A DNA stretch of 36,055 nt from Acetobacteraceae bacterium (lineage in GTDB: Bacteria > Pseudomonadota > Alphaproteobacteria > Acetobacterales > Acetobacteraceae), in NCBI GenBank assembly GCA_025354865.1, contig JANXMB010000154.1:1-36055 (forward strand), in the 5' to 3' direction. Shown here in pieces: positions 14,201 through 20,886 of the stretch. Both the position numbers and the translations under genes were made by a program. The notes below the pieces were generated by a model, which saw only the letters and a program-made list of their open reading frames with translations, made no database searches and was not told the origin of the DNA. Every line of letters starts with the position of its first letter. Within the stretch, counting starts at the first letter, position 1.

Positions 14201-15392
14201 GATTGACGACCTCGGTGTATTGCCAGGTTTCGCCGACATCCAGCGCGCCGTTGTGGTTGGCGTCGCCGACATTGTAGCCGTTGGACAGCACGGCCTTCGG
14301 GGTGGTCAGGCGGGCTGCGGTGGCTGTCCCGATATTGTCGGAAATCGTGACGTTGGACAGCGCGACGGAACCGGTGTTGGTCACGGCGAAGGTGTAGGAG
14401 ATCTGGCCGCAGGCGTTGACCACGACCTTGCAGGGGATCTTCTCCACCGAAATGCCGCCACCGCCACCACCACCACCACCACCGGTGCCCGTCGCGACCA
14501 GACCGGCTTCCACATTGTGGTTCGCCTGACCGGCCGTCAGGGTGATCGGGCCGGTGATACCGGTCAGTTGGTTGGCGCTGCTGTTGATGCCCGCGTTGGT
14601 GCCGACACCCTGCGTGGTCAAGGCATAGCCGGTCGGTGCCACGAATTCGACTTTGTAAGTTCCGGCAACCAGGTTGTTGAACGAATATCGGCCATTGGCA
14701 TCGGTGGTCGTGGTCGCGAGGATCGTCGTGCCGGTGCTGTCCAGCAGTTCGACTGTGACCCCTTTGACGCCCGGCCCGCCGTCGAAGCCGGCGTCTTCGA
14801 GGCCGTCGTGGTTGGTGTCGAGGTACACGATGTCGCCGATCGAGCAAAGCTGCGACGTTGCGATCGTGCCGAAATTCTGATTGGCGCTGCTGGTGCCGAT
14901 CGCAGACAACGTCGAACCGGCGGTCGAAATCGCCATCGTCCAAGTGATGCGGACGTTGATGCTGCTATAGCCCTGCGCGAACACCAGGGGCGTCGAAGCG
15001 GGTGTTGCAGCGTTGACCGTCTGCGTCGCGATCAGGTTGCCCGCGGTATCGAACACCTGTTCGGTCGCGACGAATGTGTCGGCCGAAGCGAGACCGGCCA
15101 GCACATCGATCTGATACGACGAGTCAATCGAATCGATAAGCTGCAAGCTGCTCGTGGACGCAACATTGTATGTGAATACGTTTATCTGCGAGGAACTCGC
15201 GCCGGACACACCCGCGCTGAACGCCTGGAAGCTGACCCCCGAGAGGCCGAACGCATCGGTGTCGGTAAGGACGAAGGGACCGCTCGCTAAGAACGAGGTT
15301 GTGGTTCCGATATCCGTCTCGGTATCGACGATATTGGTAATCGACAGAAAGCCGACGCTGAGGTTGCCAAGGTTTTGGGTGGTCGTGGTCAT
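11274..15392 (-). CDS. Giant multidomain extracellular-type protein with SdrD_B-like, Cys-rich and twin CBM60-like domains
   Basis: A 1372-residue protein. The ATG at 15392 is chosen because AGGTGG at 15400-15405 lies 7 nt upstream; an ATG six bases earlier is too close. Domains in order: a Ser/Thr-rich N-terminal beta domain (1-180); an SdrD_B-like domain with an EF-hand-like DTNHDGLED loop (about 183-300); ten consecutive Gly residues (304-313); a DUF11-like domain (about 314-420); two Cys-rich repeats (about 424-588 and 651-814); a Gly/Tyr/Ser/Asn-rich stretch (818-915); a beta domain of unknown family (about 930-1135); and two CBM60-like xylan-binding modules (about 1145-1253 and 1263-1371), each with SEDAYQGDAQF and TDRNLYVN. 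It has no N-terminal signal peptide, no PEP-CTERM and no recognisable RTX repeats, so the export route is unknown. Carbohydrate binding is inferred from the two modules. It follows the PEP-CTERM gene on the same strand. Confidence 0.8.
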   Translation of the reverse strand: MTTTTQNLGNLSVGFLSITNIVDTETDIGTTTSFLASGPFVLTDTDAFGLSGVSFQAFSAGVSGASSSQINVFTYNVASTSSLQLIDSIDSSYQIDVLAGLASADTFVATEQVFDTAGNLIATQTVNAATPASTPLVFAQGYSSINVRITWTMAISTAGSTLSAIGTSSANQNFGTIATSQLCSIGDIVYLDTNHDGLEDAGFDGGPGVKGVTVELLDSTGTTILATTTTDANGRYSFNNLVAGTYKVEFVAPTGYALTTQGVGTNAGINSSANQLTGITGPITLTAGQANHNVEAGLVATGTGGGGGGGGGGISVEKIPCKVVVNACGQISYTFAVTNTGSVALSNVTISDNIGTATAARLTTPKAVLSNGYNVGDANHNGALDVGETWQYTEVVNQISCNTGTSGSICHTVSGTNLGSGCTAWLSTTFKPTNCHDGSTYIFQGVKCTISGDGVGSSPLVQQCGDSIVTFSKNCTQATTQYDSSRDCWVTTVPADSNPGSVFCTGVPVHVPTGCNLSGATCTWTVDDTSNNCGSTSVNWNASCQGYKSSIAAGSDGYDDYNAIGVKVCDNQTSYGNGGSADQGYGWNNGGYCQSVEYAQNQSNWMGSGSDGAGTAENLHTSTNRGDSGGYQGGTCNFVAHDSNLSAGKAAWLSSSFTPQSCSDGNVYTFKGITCTISQSGKPTLIEKMPDATVQFSANCTQATTHYDSVNKIWVTVLPAGTNPGTVFMTGMPVTVPSGYNLNGASISWTVGQSANNCGTSSLTWGASCQGYASFNQNGHNGSTDYNQIGVKVCDNSGDYGSGGNIDNNGYGWNGSCNSGGYQTYSSGWGCGGWSSSSSYTCNNWNGSAGDSAGVAENMNNGNSCTSSGDYNSGGYSSYSGYNYNGYYGNYGANYGSGDGYYGYNSGGTSSGSGSLCEGQTGEGSGWGTLGQITTGIAGAADTVTVTGKTAAGATVTATDTAEVMVLNNNSNVSVDGAATTASLTTVYGGARTLEFTYNASNVLALKQVQSGMANVVGSNTASQAFVLISNKSAAYATGATTYFQGTVKNGESIYADSTLNSLTNTPVAAANAHFDTTAGASVYAYVFASQAAYLAGQAPLQSLSYNTSGNQAMHLGDQVGSLTLTGYVGTNGGHLNSSGSTCPTDTLTVCVSEDAYQGDAQFKVTVDGVQYGDAMCTSALHSSGDANCFVLTGAWGSGSHRIGISFINDASGGTSATDRNLYVNSVGYDGTTYAGTACSLYSNGTSTVTVGGSTTTAATPADVLTLALSEDAYQGDAQFILFLDGKQVTTAQSVSALHGSGQTQSFTFSGNFGAGSHTVGVQFTNDAYGGTNTTDRNLYVNAIALNGSTLSGATANMYSGGTTNFAITTLH
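11280..11606 (-). repeat. CBM60-like module, copy 2 (C-terminal)
   Basis: The last 109 or so residues of the giant protein. It shares SEDAYQGDAQF, a central HGSGQ, GNFGAGSH, NDAYGGT and TDRNLYVN with the upstream copy. The pattern is that of the Ca-dependent xylan-binding module (CBM60-type). It lacks the Cys residues found in copy 1. Confidence 0.65.
11634..11960 (-). repeat. CBM60-like module, copy 1
   Basis: About 109 residues, parallel to copy 2 with the same SEDAYQGDAQF and TDRNLYVN blocks. This copy has extra cysteines (VCVSED, AMCTS, ANCFV and TACSL) that could form disulfides and imply an oxidising extracellular location. Confidence 0.65.
12648..12941 (-). repeat. Low-complexity Gly/Tyr/Ser/Asn-rich coding segment
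   Basis: About 98 residues made almost only of Gly, Tyr, Ser and Asn, densest in the Y/G/N run around residues 875-910. It separates the second Cys-rich repeat from the C-terminal half and has the look of a flexible or self-associating linker. The reading frame stays open throughout. Confidence 0.8.
12951..13442 (-). repeat. Cys-rich 165-residue repeat, copy 2
   Basis: Residues about 651-814 of the giant protein. They align over the full length with copy 1 through NCTQATT, WVT, NPG-VF, VP-G-NL, NCG, ASCQGY and IGVKVCDN. Five Cys positions of copy 1 are replaced here (by Met, Ile, Met, Tyr and Ile). Confidence 0.8.
13629..14123 (-). repeat. Cys-rich 165-residue repeat, copy 1
   Basis: Residues about 424-588 of the giant protein. 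The domain is unrecognised; it contains FKPTNCHDG, a CTIS strand, NCTQATT and ends in GVKVCDN. It holds more than ten Cys residues, so several disulfides are likely if the protein is exported. Confidence 0.8.
14454..14483 (-). repeat. Poly-Gly trinucleotide tract
   Basis: Ten glycine codons in a row (GGT/GGC), seen on the plus strand as repeated CCA/CCG triplets. It links the SdrD_B-like and DUF11-like domains. A triplet tract can change length by slippage without breaking the frame. Confidence 0.8.
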
Positions 15393-15975
15393 AATCATTC
15401 CACCTGTTAACTTTGAGAATGGGCGAAAAGGCAGTTTGAGTCAGGAAGTCCGCCGGCCGAGCCATCGCCGCTCGGCGTTCTGCCGAGTGCCGCGTATGTC
15501 GCAGGTGAGGCGGATTGGCTCATTGTTCCCTTCTCGTCGGACATCGAGCCACGTACCTACAGACCCCGGGGGGCAGGATCCAATCCGATAGCGAGATAGT
15601 GCCAGCGCGATTCGGGTTTGCAAACTATAAATGTAAATTTACGATTATTTAGACAATAATATCGAAACCCCGGAAATACCTCACCGTAGTAGACGATTCC
15701 GGGGCTTCTCCAGGGCGCGTGCCCTGTCGAATCAGAGGCACCCGGTTGCAATCGACGGCGATTGCGAAGGAAAAATGTCAAAATTCTTAAAATTTATGCG
15801 GATTTTATGACGAACGACAAGGTTTGATCGCCGAGGCTAGCTGGCTCGACACGACACCACTCGCTGCAAGGGCGCTTGTCGATCACATTGCCGCACTGTG
15901 AGGCCAGTCGCTGTTCGGTGGAAACGCTCTATGTCAGCGCTGCGACGTACGAGCGCGTGCTCGGTCGTTGACGCT
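15393..15975. other. Intergenic region upstream of the giant gene, no gene supported
   Basis: About 580 bp between the giant gene and the PEP-CTERM gene. The part at 15600-15810 is strikingly AT-rich against a GC-rich background. It contains GTAAATTTAC (15633-15642, a perfect palindrome), ATTATT/AATAAT (15644-15660) and an 8-bp inverted repeat (15668-15704). A 74-codon frame across it (15557-15781) starts at TTG without a ribosome site and is not accepted. ACGCTCTAT is repeated directly at 15924-15932 and 15971-15979, the second copy covering the PEP-CTERM stop codon. Confidence 0.6.
15668..15704. promoter_or_regulatory. Inverted repeat CCCCGGAA-N21-TTCCGGGG upstream of the giant gene
   Basis: Arms at 15668-15675 and 15697-15704 match perfectly over 8 bp. 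The left arm lies in CGAAACCCCGG (15663-15673), which is nearly identical to CGAAACCTCGG (16819-16829) in front of the PEP-CTERM gene. It could be an operator or RNA structure; its distance of about 275 bp from the start codon makes the role unclear. Confidence 0.4.
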
Positions 15976-16773
15976 CTATCGTCGGCGGTAGCGCCGGACT
16001 GCGATCAGACCGCCGAAGCCAACCAGGAACAACGCGATCGATGCTGGTTCGGGCGTCTTGTAGGTTTGGATCACATTGCTGAGCACCAACGTGTCCACCC
16101 CACCGACGGGCGCAGCGAGGCGAATGTCCTTGGTGACGGTAAAACTAGCCGTCGGTAGAGCAAGTGCGGTGCTGGCCGATACCGACCCGCTATAGGTGCC
16201 GGACGGAAGCGAACTCAAGCTCAGTCCGCTGATAGATCCGGTTTCCGACGGGCTGGCCGAGGCAATCGTCTCACCCATCGAAATATCGGTCAATTCGGTA
16301 TTCTTGGTAGCCGTCGTGCCCGTGCCCGATACCGATCCGGTCAGTGTGGCGCCGACGTTGTTGACTGTTTTCGTGCTCGACGTGATGGTCAGCACGATGG
16401 CCAGATCGTCCAGCCCGGCGCCTTCCGAGATCTTGGACCCGGTGGCGGTCGTGATCGTGTTGGCGGTGCTGAAGATCGGCCCACTGCTGGCGCCCAGAAT
16501 CTCGATTTGCGGGTTTGTGCCCGCGACGGTGATCAATTGCAGGTTCAGGATGCCGCAACCGCCGAGCGTCGTGGTCAGGTTGCTGCCGCCGATCTTGGCT
16601 GTGCAACTCGTGACTTTGATCGTCAGACCGCCGATCGTGACGCTGCCACCGACTGTGTTGTTCTGGCCGACGACGTTGCTATTCCACAGGCTCACGGCTT
16701 CGGCCGGGCAAGCAGCGCCGATCAGTGCCAGCACTGCGGCAATCAAACCAATCCAAATCCTGGCCCGCACCAT
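15976..16773 (-). CDS. PEP-CTERM sorting-domain protein
   Basis: A 265-residue exported protein. It has an N-terminal signal peptide (MVRARIWIGLIAAVLALIG, likely cleaved near CPAEA), a Ser/Thr/Gly-rich beta-type body of about 210 residues with no recognised domain, and a C-terminal PEP-CTERM: TPEPAS, a hydrophobic helix (IALFLVGFGGLIAV) and a basic tail RRYRRR. PEP-CTERM proteins are cleaved by an exosortase (EpsH/XrtA family) at the outer face of the inner membrane and usually become part of extracellular matrix or biofilm. No exosortase lies in this window. AGGAG 6 nt before the ATG supports the start. The upstream region carries two 9-bp inverted repeats. Its neighbour downstream is the giant CBM protein. 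Confidence 0.85.
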   Translation of the reverse strand: MVRARIWIGLIAAVLALIGAACPAEAVSLWNSNVVGQNNTVGGSVTIGGLTIKVTSCTAKIGGSNLTTTLGGCGILNLQLITVAGTNPQIEILGASSGPIFSTANTITTATGSKISEGAGLDDLAIVLTITSSTKTVNNVGATLTGSVSGTGTTATKNTELTDISMGETIASASPSETGSISGLSLSSLPSGTYSGSVSASTALALPTASFTVTKDIRLAAPVGGVDTLVLSNVIQTYKTPEPASIALFLVGFGGLIAVRRYRRR

Positions 16774-16822
16774 CGACTTCTCCTGATGCCTCGCCGAATC
16801 GTTCCTAGAGGCGGTTGTCGAA

Positions 16823-16857
16823 ACCTCGGCAATATATAATCGATACCATGCCGAGGT
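16823..16857. promoter_or_regulatory. Inverted repeat ACCTCGGCA-N17-TGCCGAGGT
   Basis: Perfect 9-bp arms at 16823-16831 and 16849-16857 with a 17-bp AT-rich spacer, about 50 bp upstream of the PEP-CTERM start codon. It may be a regulator site or a leader hairpin. The flanking CGAAACC-CGG is shared with the repeat upstream of the giant gene. Confidence 0.45.
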
Positions 16858-16889
16858 CGTCTTGTAAACAGTAACTGGCCATTTTTACA

Positions 16890-16924
16890 TTTTTTAGACG
16901 ATTTTCGTTCGATAATCTAAAAAA
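16890..16924. promoter_or_regulatory. Inverted repeat TTTTTTAGA-N17-TCTAAAAAA
   Basis: Perfect 9-bp arms at 16890-16898 and 16916-16924 with a 17-bp spacer, the same arm length and spacing as the repeat at 16823-16857. It also contains TTTAGAC, a motif found in the AT-rich region upstream of the giant gene (15648-15654). It may be a terminator for the parvulin gene or a regulatory site. Confidence 0.4.
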
Positions 16925-17045
16925 TAGGTCTAAGTCTCCAGTTGAGATAGTTTCTAGCATGGTTTGGCCCGCTATGCACATGACAATCGGCCGAACCGCT
17001 GCCTTGTCGACCCGCAATCGCCAAAACCCTCCAAAAGCCGCAGGG

Positions 17046-17987
17046 TCAGGGCTTCGCAGCCTCGGTTTCCTTGCCGGAAATCGCGAATTCGTGAACCGTC
17101 ACCGCCTGCACCGCCTCGTCGATCGCCGCCACGACGCCATCGCGCTGCAACGCGTGTGTTAGAATTTGTCGCACAACTGGGAAAGGCGGGGTTTCGCCGC
17201 GCCGACGCTCCTCGGTTTTCACAATGTACCAGGCACCCGCCGCTCGGATTGGATACGCCGCCATCTGGCCGGGTGGCAGCGAGAATGCCACCGCTCCGAT
17301 TTCCGGCAGCAAATTCTCCCGGCTGGCAAACGCCAACTCCCCACCCTGCACCGAGGTCGGGTCCTTGCTCACCCGGCGCGCCACATCGGCAAAATCCGCG
17401 CCGCGGCCGATCTCGGCGATGGCGTCCGTTGCCTCCTTCTCGGTGCCGATTAGGATCAGCCGGATCCGGACCTCCTCCGGCCCCGGCTTGCCGGCGACGA
17501 TGTCCTTATACATTGCCAGCAGCTTGGTTTCCGTGATCAGCGCATTCACCGCCTTCAGCAGATAGGCATCCGAAATCACCTTGTTGATCGCCGTCTGCAC
17601 CTGCCGCTGCACGGCCGGATCCTCATCTATTCCCGTCTGATGCGCGCGGATGACCAGCGCCTGACGCTGGATCAACTCCTGCCGCGCCTGAAGGAAAAGG
17701 ACTTCGAAGGGACGTTGGGAGATGGCGAGGGGAAGGCCGCGAATGGAATCGCCGACCTGCCCGAGGGTGATGGCCTTGCCATCGACCTCCGCCACCACGG
17801 TGTTGGGCGCCTGTTTCATGGCACGAGCAACGTCGTATTGCGGGGTTTCGGTGTCGTATTGGGGTTTGGTCAGGTCCATCGGCGCGACCGGCGACGGGCC
17901 TTGCGCGTGTCCCGACGCAGCAAGCACAAGGCTGAGCGGCACGGCGAGGCGGGCCAGGGACAGCAGCTTGGCGGACGAGGATTTCAC
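17046..17987 (-). CDS. Periplasmic parvulin-type peptidyl-prolyl isomerase (SurA/PpiC-like)
   Basis: A 313-residue protein with an N-terminal signal peptide (LARLAVPLSLVLAASGHAQ). A SurA_N-like helical chaperone segment (about 60-165) starts at VVAEVDGKAITLGQVGDSI and includes FEVLFLQARQELIQRQAL. A parvulin rotamase domain (about 170-270) has RLILIGTEKEA, GADFADVARRVSKDP, GGELAFASRENLLPE and YIVKTEERR. These proteins help fold outer-membrane and exported proteins in the periplasm. The start is ATG 17987; it diverges from the LLM gene at 18056 over 68 bp. It lies upstream of the PEP-CTERM and giant genes on the same strand but is separated by 272 bp, so co-transcription is not shown. Confidence 0.85.
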   Translation of the reverse strand: MKSSSAKLLSLARLAVPLSLVLAASGHAQGPSPVAPMDLTKPQYDTETPQYDVARAMKQAPNTVVAEVDGKAITLGQVGDSIRGLPLAISQRPFEVLFLQARQELIQRQALVIRAHQTGIDEDPAVQRQVQTAINKVISDAYLLKAVNALITETKLLAMYKDIVAGKPGPEEVRIRLILIGTEKEATDAIAEIGRGADFADVARRVSKDPTSVQGGELAFASRENLLPEIGAVAFSLPPGQMAAYPIRAAGAWYIVKTEERRRGETPPFPVVRQILTHALQRDGVVAAIDEAVQAVTVHEFAISGKETEAAKP

Positions 17988-18055
17988 GCTGGGTCGCTCC
18001 TGGTTCAGAATGTCTTCGGTCGCACGCTATAGCGGCCAACGGGAGAAACGGAACC

Positions 18056-18925
18056 ATGAAATTCGGCATTCGCTATTGCAACACCGGCCGCTATGTCGAT
18101 CCAATCCGCGCCGTCGAACTTGTGCAGGCTGCGGAATCGGTCGGCTTCGAGTCGGCCTGGACGGTCGAGCACACCGTCATCCCGCGCGGCTACCAATCCG
18201 CCTATCCCTACACCAGCGACGGCCGACTGCCGGGCGGGGAGGGCGATTTCGTGCTGCCGGACCCGCAGATCTGGATGGCCTGGGTGGCAGCGCATACCAC
18301 CACGATCAAATTCGCCACCGGCATCCTGATTCTGCCGCAGCATAATCCGGTCATCTGCGCCAAGCAGGTGGCGACCCTCGATTATATGTCCAAGGGCCGC
18401 GTTATCCTCGGCGTCGGAGTCGGCTGGCTCCGCGAAGAATTCGAGGCATTGGGCGTCCCCTTCGCCGAACGCGGCGCTCGGACCGAGGAATACATCGGCG
18501 CGCTGCGGGCACTCTGGACCATGGACTGCCCGACGTTCGAGGGCCGGTTCGTGCATTTCAAGGACGCCTATATGCGGCCGAAACCGGCGAACGGGACGGT
18601 GCCGATCGTGATTGGCGGTCACTCCAAAGCCGCCGCCGCCCGAGCCGGTCGTGTCGCCGACGGGTTCTTCCCCGCCCGTGGTGCATCGCCGGAGTTGCTG
18701 GCGATCGTGCGCGACGCTGCCGAAAAAGCCGGACGCGATCCAGCCAGCATCGAAATCACCGCCAGTATGCCGGACGACCCCGCCATGCTGCCGGCCATGG
18801 CGGCGGCCGGCATCGGCCGCGTGCTGGTGCCCGTCACCGGGGTCGCGGGATTGAAAAGCGCCGTCGGCGGGGTGGACGGCGTGTTGTCCTGGAAAGACAC
18901 GATCGAACGCTACACCGAACTCTGA
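18056..18925 (+). CDS. LLM-class oxidoreductase (F420-type subgroup)
   Basis: A 289-residue luciferase-like monooxygenase-fold protein. MKFGIRYCNTGRY, AESVGFESAWTVEHTVIP, FATGILILPQHNPV, ATLDYMSKGRVILGVGVGW and VPIVIGGHSKAAAARAGRVADG are the hallmarks of the TIGR03619-type subgroup, many of which are annotated as F420-dependent. Whether this organism makes F420 is not visible; FMN is possible. Only distant similarity exists to the other LLM gene at 2046-2966. GGGAG precedes the ATG at 18056. It faces a Gfo/Idh/MocA gene convergently, with 27 bp between the stops. The substrate is unknown. Confidence 0.85.
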   Translation: MKFGIRYCNTGRYVDPIRAVELVQAAESVGFESAWTVEHTVIPRGYQSAYPYTSDGRLPGGEGDFVLPDPQIWMAWVAAHTTTIKFATGILILPQHNPVICAKQVATLDYMSKGRVILGVGVGWLREEFEALGVPFAERGARTEEYIGALRALWTMDCPTFEGRFVHFKDAYMRPKPANGTVPIVIGGHSKAAAARAGRVADGFFPARGASPELLAIVRDAAEKAGRDPASIEITASMPDDPAMLPAMAAAGIGRVLVPVTGVAGLKSAVGGVDGVLSWKDTIERYTEL

Positions 18926-18952
18926 AGCGCCGTTCAGCCGATCGCGACCGGT

Positions 18953-19945
18953 CTAACCGATGGCGACCGGTCGCCGCTGCTCGGCCGAACGCAGGATAGC
19001 CTCGAAAACCTCGACCCCGTGCAGGATGTCCGACAAAGGGGTGGGGAAGGGGCGGTTGGCGGCGATGCCGGCGGCGAAGGCCTCCAGTTCGGCGGTTAGC
19101 ATGTTGAAACCGGGCGTTTCCGTCACCACCGGATCGGCCGGGCGACGGTGGTCGGTGGTCGCCGGAATCAGCCGATAGGTCGCCATCGGGTGCCCGAGGA
19201 TTTCCGCGAACCCGGCCGTGCCATACGCCGCGAACCGGTAATGCGGGGTCGCCGCGGTCGAGCAGAACACCTGTCCCAACGCCCCGGACGCGAACCGAAG
19301 CTGCACGATGGTGGTGTCGTCGGCCATCGTCGCGGCGCGGCGGGCGACGATGGCATCGACCTCCCGCACGCGGCCCAACAGATCGATCGTGCCGTCGATC
19401 AGATGCACGCCGATGGCGGTCATCGCGCCGCCCGGCGCTTCCTGCGGTTGCGCGCGCCACGCCTCCGCCGTCAGCGCCAGCCCGTGCAGCGCCGTCTGCT
19501 CGGCATTGACCGTCACGATGGTCCCCAGGGCACCGGACTTCACCGCGTCCCGCATCCGCGCCATCGACGGGTGGAAGCGCCGGTTGAACCCGACTGCCAG
19601 CGTGATCCCCGCCTTCTCGGCCGCCGCAATCATCGCGTGGGCGTCGGCGGTGTTCAGGGCGAAGGGCTTTTCGACGAACACGTGCTTGCCGGCGGCGGCG
19701 GCGCGTTTCACCTGATCGGCGTGCAGGCTGTGCGGGGTTGCCAGCACCACGGCATCGATCGCGGGATCGCGCAGGATATCGTCCAGATCGGCGGTCCAGC
19801 GCAGCCCCTTGGCCTGACAGAAGGCGGCGGCGGTGTTGGCGTTGCGGGTGTTGGCGGCGGTGAACCGGATCGCCGCGCTCCCCTCCGTTGCGTTGACCAG
19901 ATTCTGTCCCCACCAGCCCAGGCCGGCGATGGCTGCCCTCAACAT
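18953..19945 (-). CDS. Gfo/Idh/MocA family NAD(P)-dependent oxidoreductase
   Basis: A 330-residue sugar/inositol dehydrogenase-like protein. The ATG at 19945 is chosen because GAGGGG lies 6 nt upstream and the Rossmann motif GLGWWGQNL follows at once (residues 8-16). A longer frame to 20170 has no family similarity. The catalytic-region motif HVFVEKPFALN and a later GVHLIDGTIDLLG are typical; the His of the latter is the probable acid/base partner. The family oxidises or reduces sugars, inositols, aldehydes or imines. It diverges from the SMP-30-like lactonase over 71 bp, a common pairing for sugar or sugar-acid catabolism (dehydrogenase plus lactonase), but the substrate is not identifiable. 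Confidence 0.85.
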   Translation of the reverse strand: MLRAAIAGLGWWGQNLVNATEGSAAIRFTAANTRNANTAAAFCQAKGLRWTADLDDILRDPAIDAVVLATPHSLHADQVKRAAAAGKHVFVEKPFALNTADAHAMIAAAEKAGITLAVGFNRRFHPSMARMRDAVKSGALGTIVTVNAEQTALHGLALTAEAWRAQPQEAPGGAMTAIGVHLIDGTIDLLGRVREVDAIVARRAATMADDTTIVQLRFASGALGQVFCSTAATPHYRFAAYGTAGFAEILGHPMATYRLIPATTDHRRPADPVVTETPGFNMLTAELEAFAAGIAANRPFPTPLSDILHGVEVFEAILRSAEQRRPVAIG

Positions 19946-20016
19946 TTGCGTCCCCTCGATCTCGGTGTAGTACATTTGCATAATCCGCGCAGCGCACAAG
20001 ACGGGAGCACGAGGCC

Positions 20017-20886
20017 ATGAGCGCATTCGAATTGGTTTGGGACACACGCAGTGGCGTGTCGGAATGCCCGACCTGGGATCCCGCGACCCGCCAAGTGCTG
20101 TTCTGCGACATTCCGGCCAAACGCATCCACGCGCTGCACGTCGATTCCGGCGCGCAGGAAACGTGGACATTCCCCGAGGTGGTCGGCAGCTTCGGCCTAT
20201 GCGAATCCGGCCGCTTGGTCGTGGCGCTGCGACACCATGTCGTGCTGTTCGACCGCAGCACCGGGGCGACGACGCGGTTGACCGGCAACATCGACGAACC
20301 CGCGACCAATCGGCTGAACGACGGCAAGGTCGGGCCGGACGGCGCTTTCTGGGTCGGCAGCATGGACGAAAATTCGCCTCGGCAGCCTATCGGAGCCTTG
20401 TATCGGGTGACCGCCGACGGCCGCATCGAAAAGCGGTCGGAGGGATATGCCGTGTCGAATGGTCTGGCGTGGTCGCCCGATGGACGCACGATGTACCATT
20501 CCGATTCGACTTCGGCCATTGTCGAGGCGTGGGATTTCGACCCCGCGACTGGCGCGACCGCGAACCATCGCCAGATCGTCAAGCTCAGCAACGAAGAAGG
20601 CCGGCCCGACGGTGCGGCGATGGACACCGACGGCACCTATTGGTCGGCCGGCCCCTCCGCCGGCTGCATCAACGCTTTCTCCCCGACCGGCCAATTGTTG
20701 CAAAAACTGCCGTTCCCGGTGCCCGGCCCGACCATGCCCTGCTTCGCCGAGGGCTTTATGTATGCGACCTCCCTCCGTGAGGGAAAATCCGCTGCCGTGC
20801 TGGCCGAGCACCCGACGTTGGGCGGGTTGTTCCGTTGTCCGGCGCCGGCTACGGGGGCGCCGATTGCGCTGTTCAAAGGCGCCTGA
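20017..20886 (+). CDS. SMP-30/gluconolactonase/LRE family lactonase
   Basis: A 289-residue six-bladed beta-propeller lactonase. The divalent-metal ligands of the family can be matched: Glu16 in GVSECPTWD, Asn101 in NRLNDGKVGPDG, Asn148 in YAVSNGLAWSPDG and Asp198 in EGRPDGAAMD. The blades carry the usual PDG-xFWVGSM and SPDGRTMYHSDS patterns. Such enzymes open aldonolactones (gluconolactone, arabinolactone and others) in the cytoplasm. It pairs divergently with the Gfo/Idh/MocA dehydrogenase, which fits an oxidation-then-lactone-hydrolysis route. Its last 14 bp overlap the end of the convergent comB-like gene. Confidence 0.85.
   Translation: MSAFELVWDTRSGVSECPTWDPATRQVLFCDIPAKRIHALHVDSGAQETWTFPEVVGSFGLCESGRLVVALRHHVVLFDRSTGATTRLTGNIDEPATNRLNDGKVGPDGAFWVGSMDENSPRQPIGALYRVTADGRIEKRSEGYAVSNGLAWSPDGRTMYHSDSTSAIVEAWDFDPATGATANHRQIVKLSNEEGRPDGAAMDTDGTYWSAGPSAGCINAFSPTGQLLQKLPFPVPGPTMPCFAEGFMYATSLREGKSAAVLAEHPTLGGLFRCPAPATGAPIALFKGA

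Larger units (their letters stand above)
16774..17045. other. AT-rich upstream region of the PEP-CTERM gene, no gene supported
   Basis: A 272-bp gap between the PEP-CTERM gene and the parvulin gene (both minus). Its centre (16830-16960) is AT-rich and holds two inverted repeats listed separately. No ORF with a credible ribosome site was found; a 70-codon frame (16805-17017) is judged spurious. Confidence 0.6.

Noticed and set aside
13053-15290. Plus-strand 745-codon frame opposite the giant multidomain gene
   Set aside because: It is antisense to recognisable SdrD_B and Cys-rich domains and shows only Ala/Gly/Arg-rich low-information sequence.
15588-15604. TGGCAC on the minus strand, resembling a sigma-54 -24 element upstream of the giant gene
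   Set aside because: The distance between GG and the downstream GC is one base short of the required spacing, so it does not fit a sigma-54 promoter.
15557-15781. 74-codon minus-strand frame in the AT-rich intergenic region
   Set aside because: It starts at TTG with no ribosome site, and it runs across the inverted repeat; no domain is visible.
16805-17017. 70-codon minus-strand frame upstream of the PEP-CTERM gene
   Set aside because: It covers the two inverted repeats and promoter-like DNA, and has no ribosome site or recognisable similarity.
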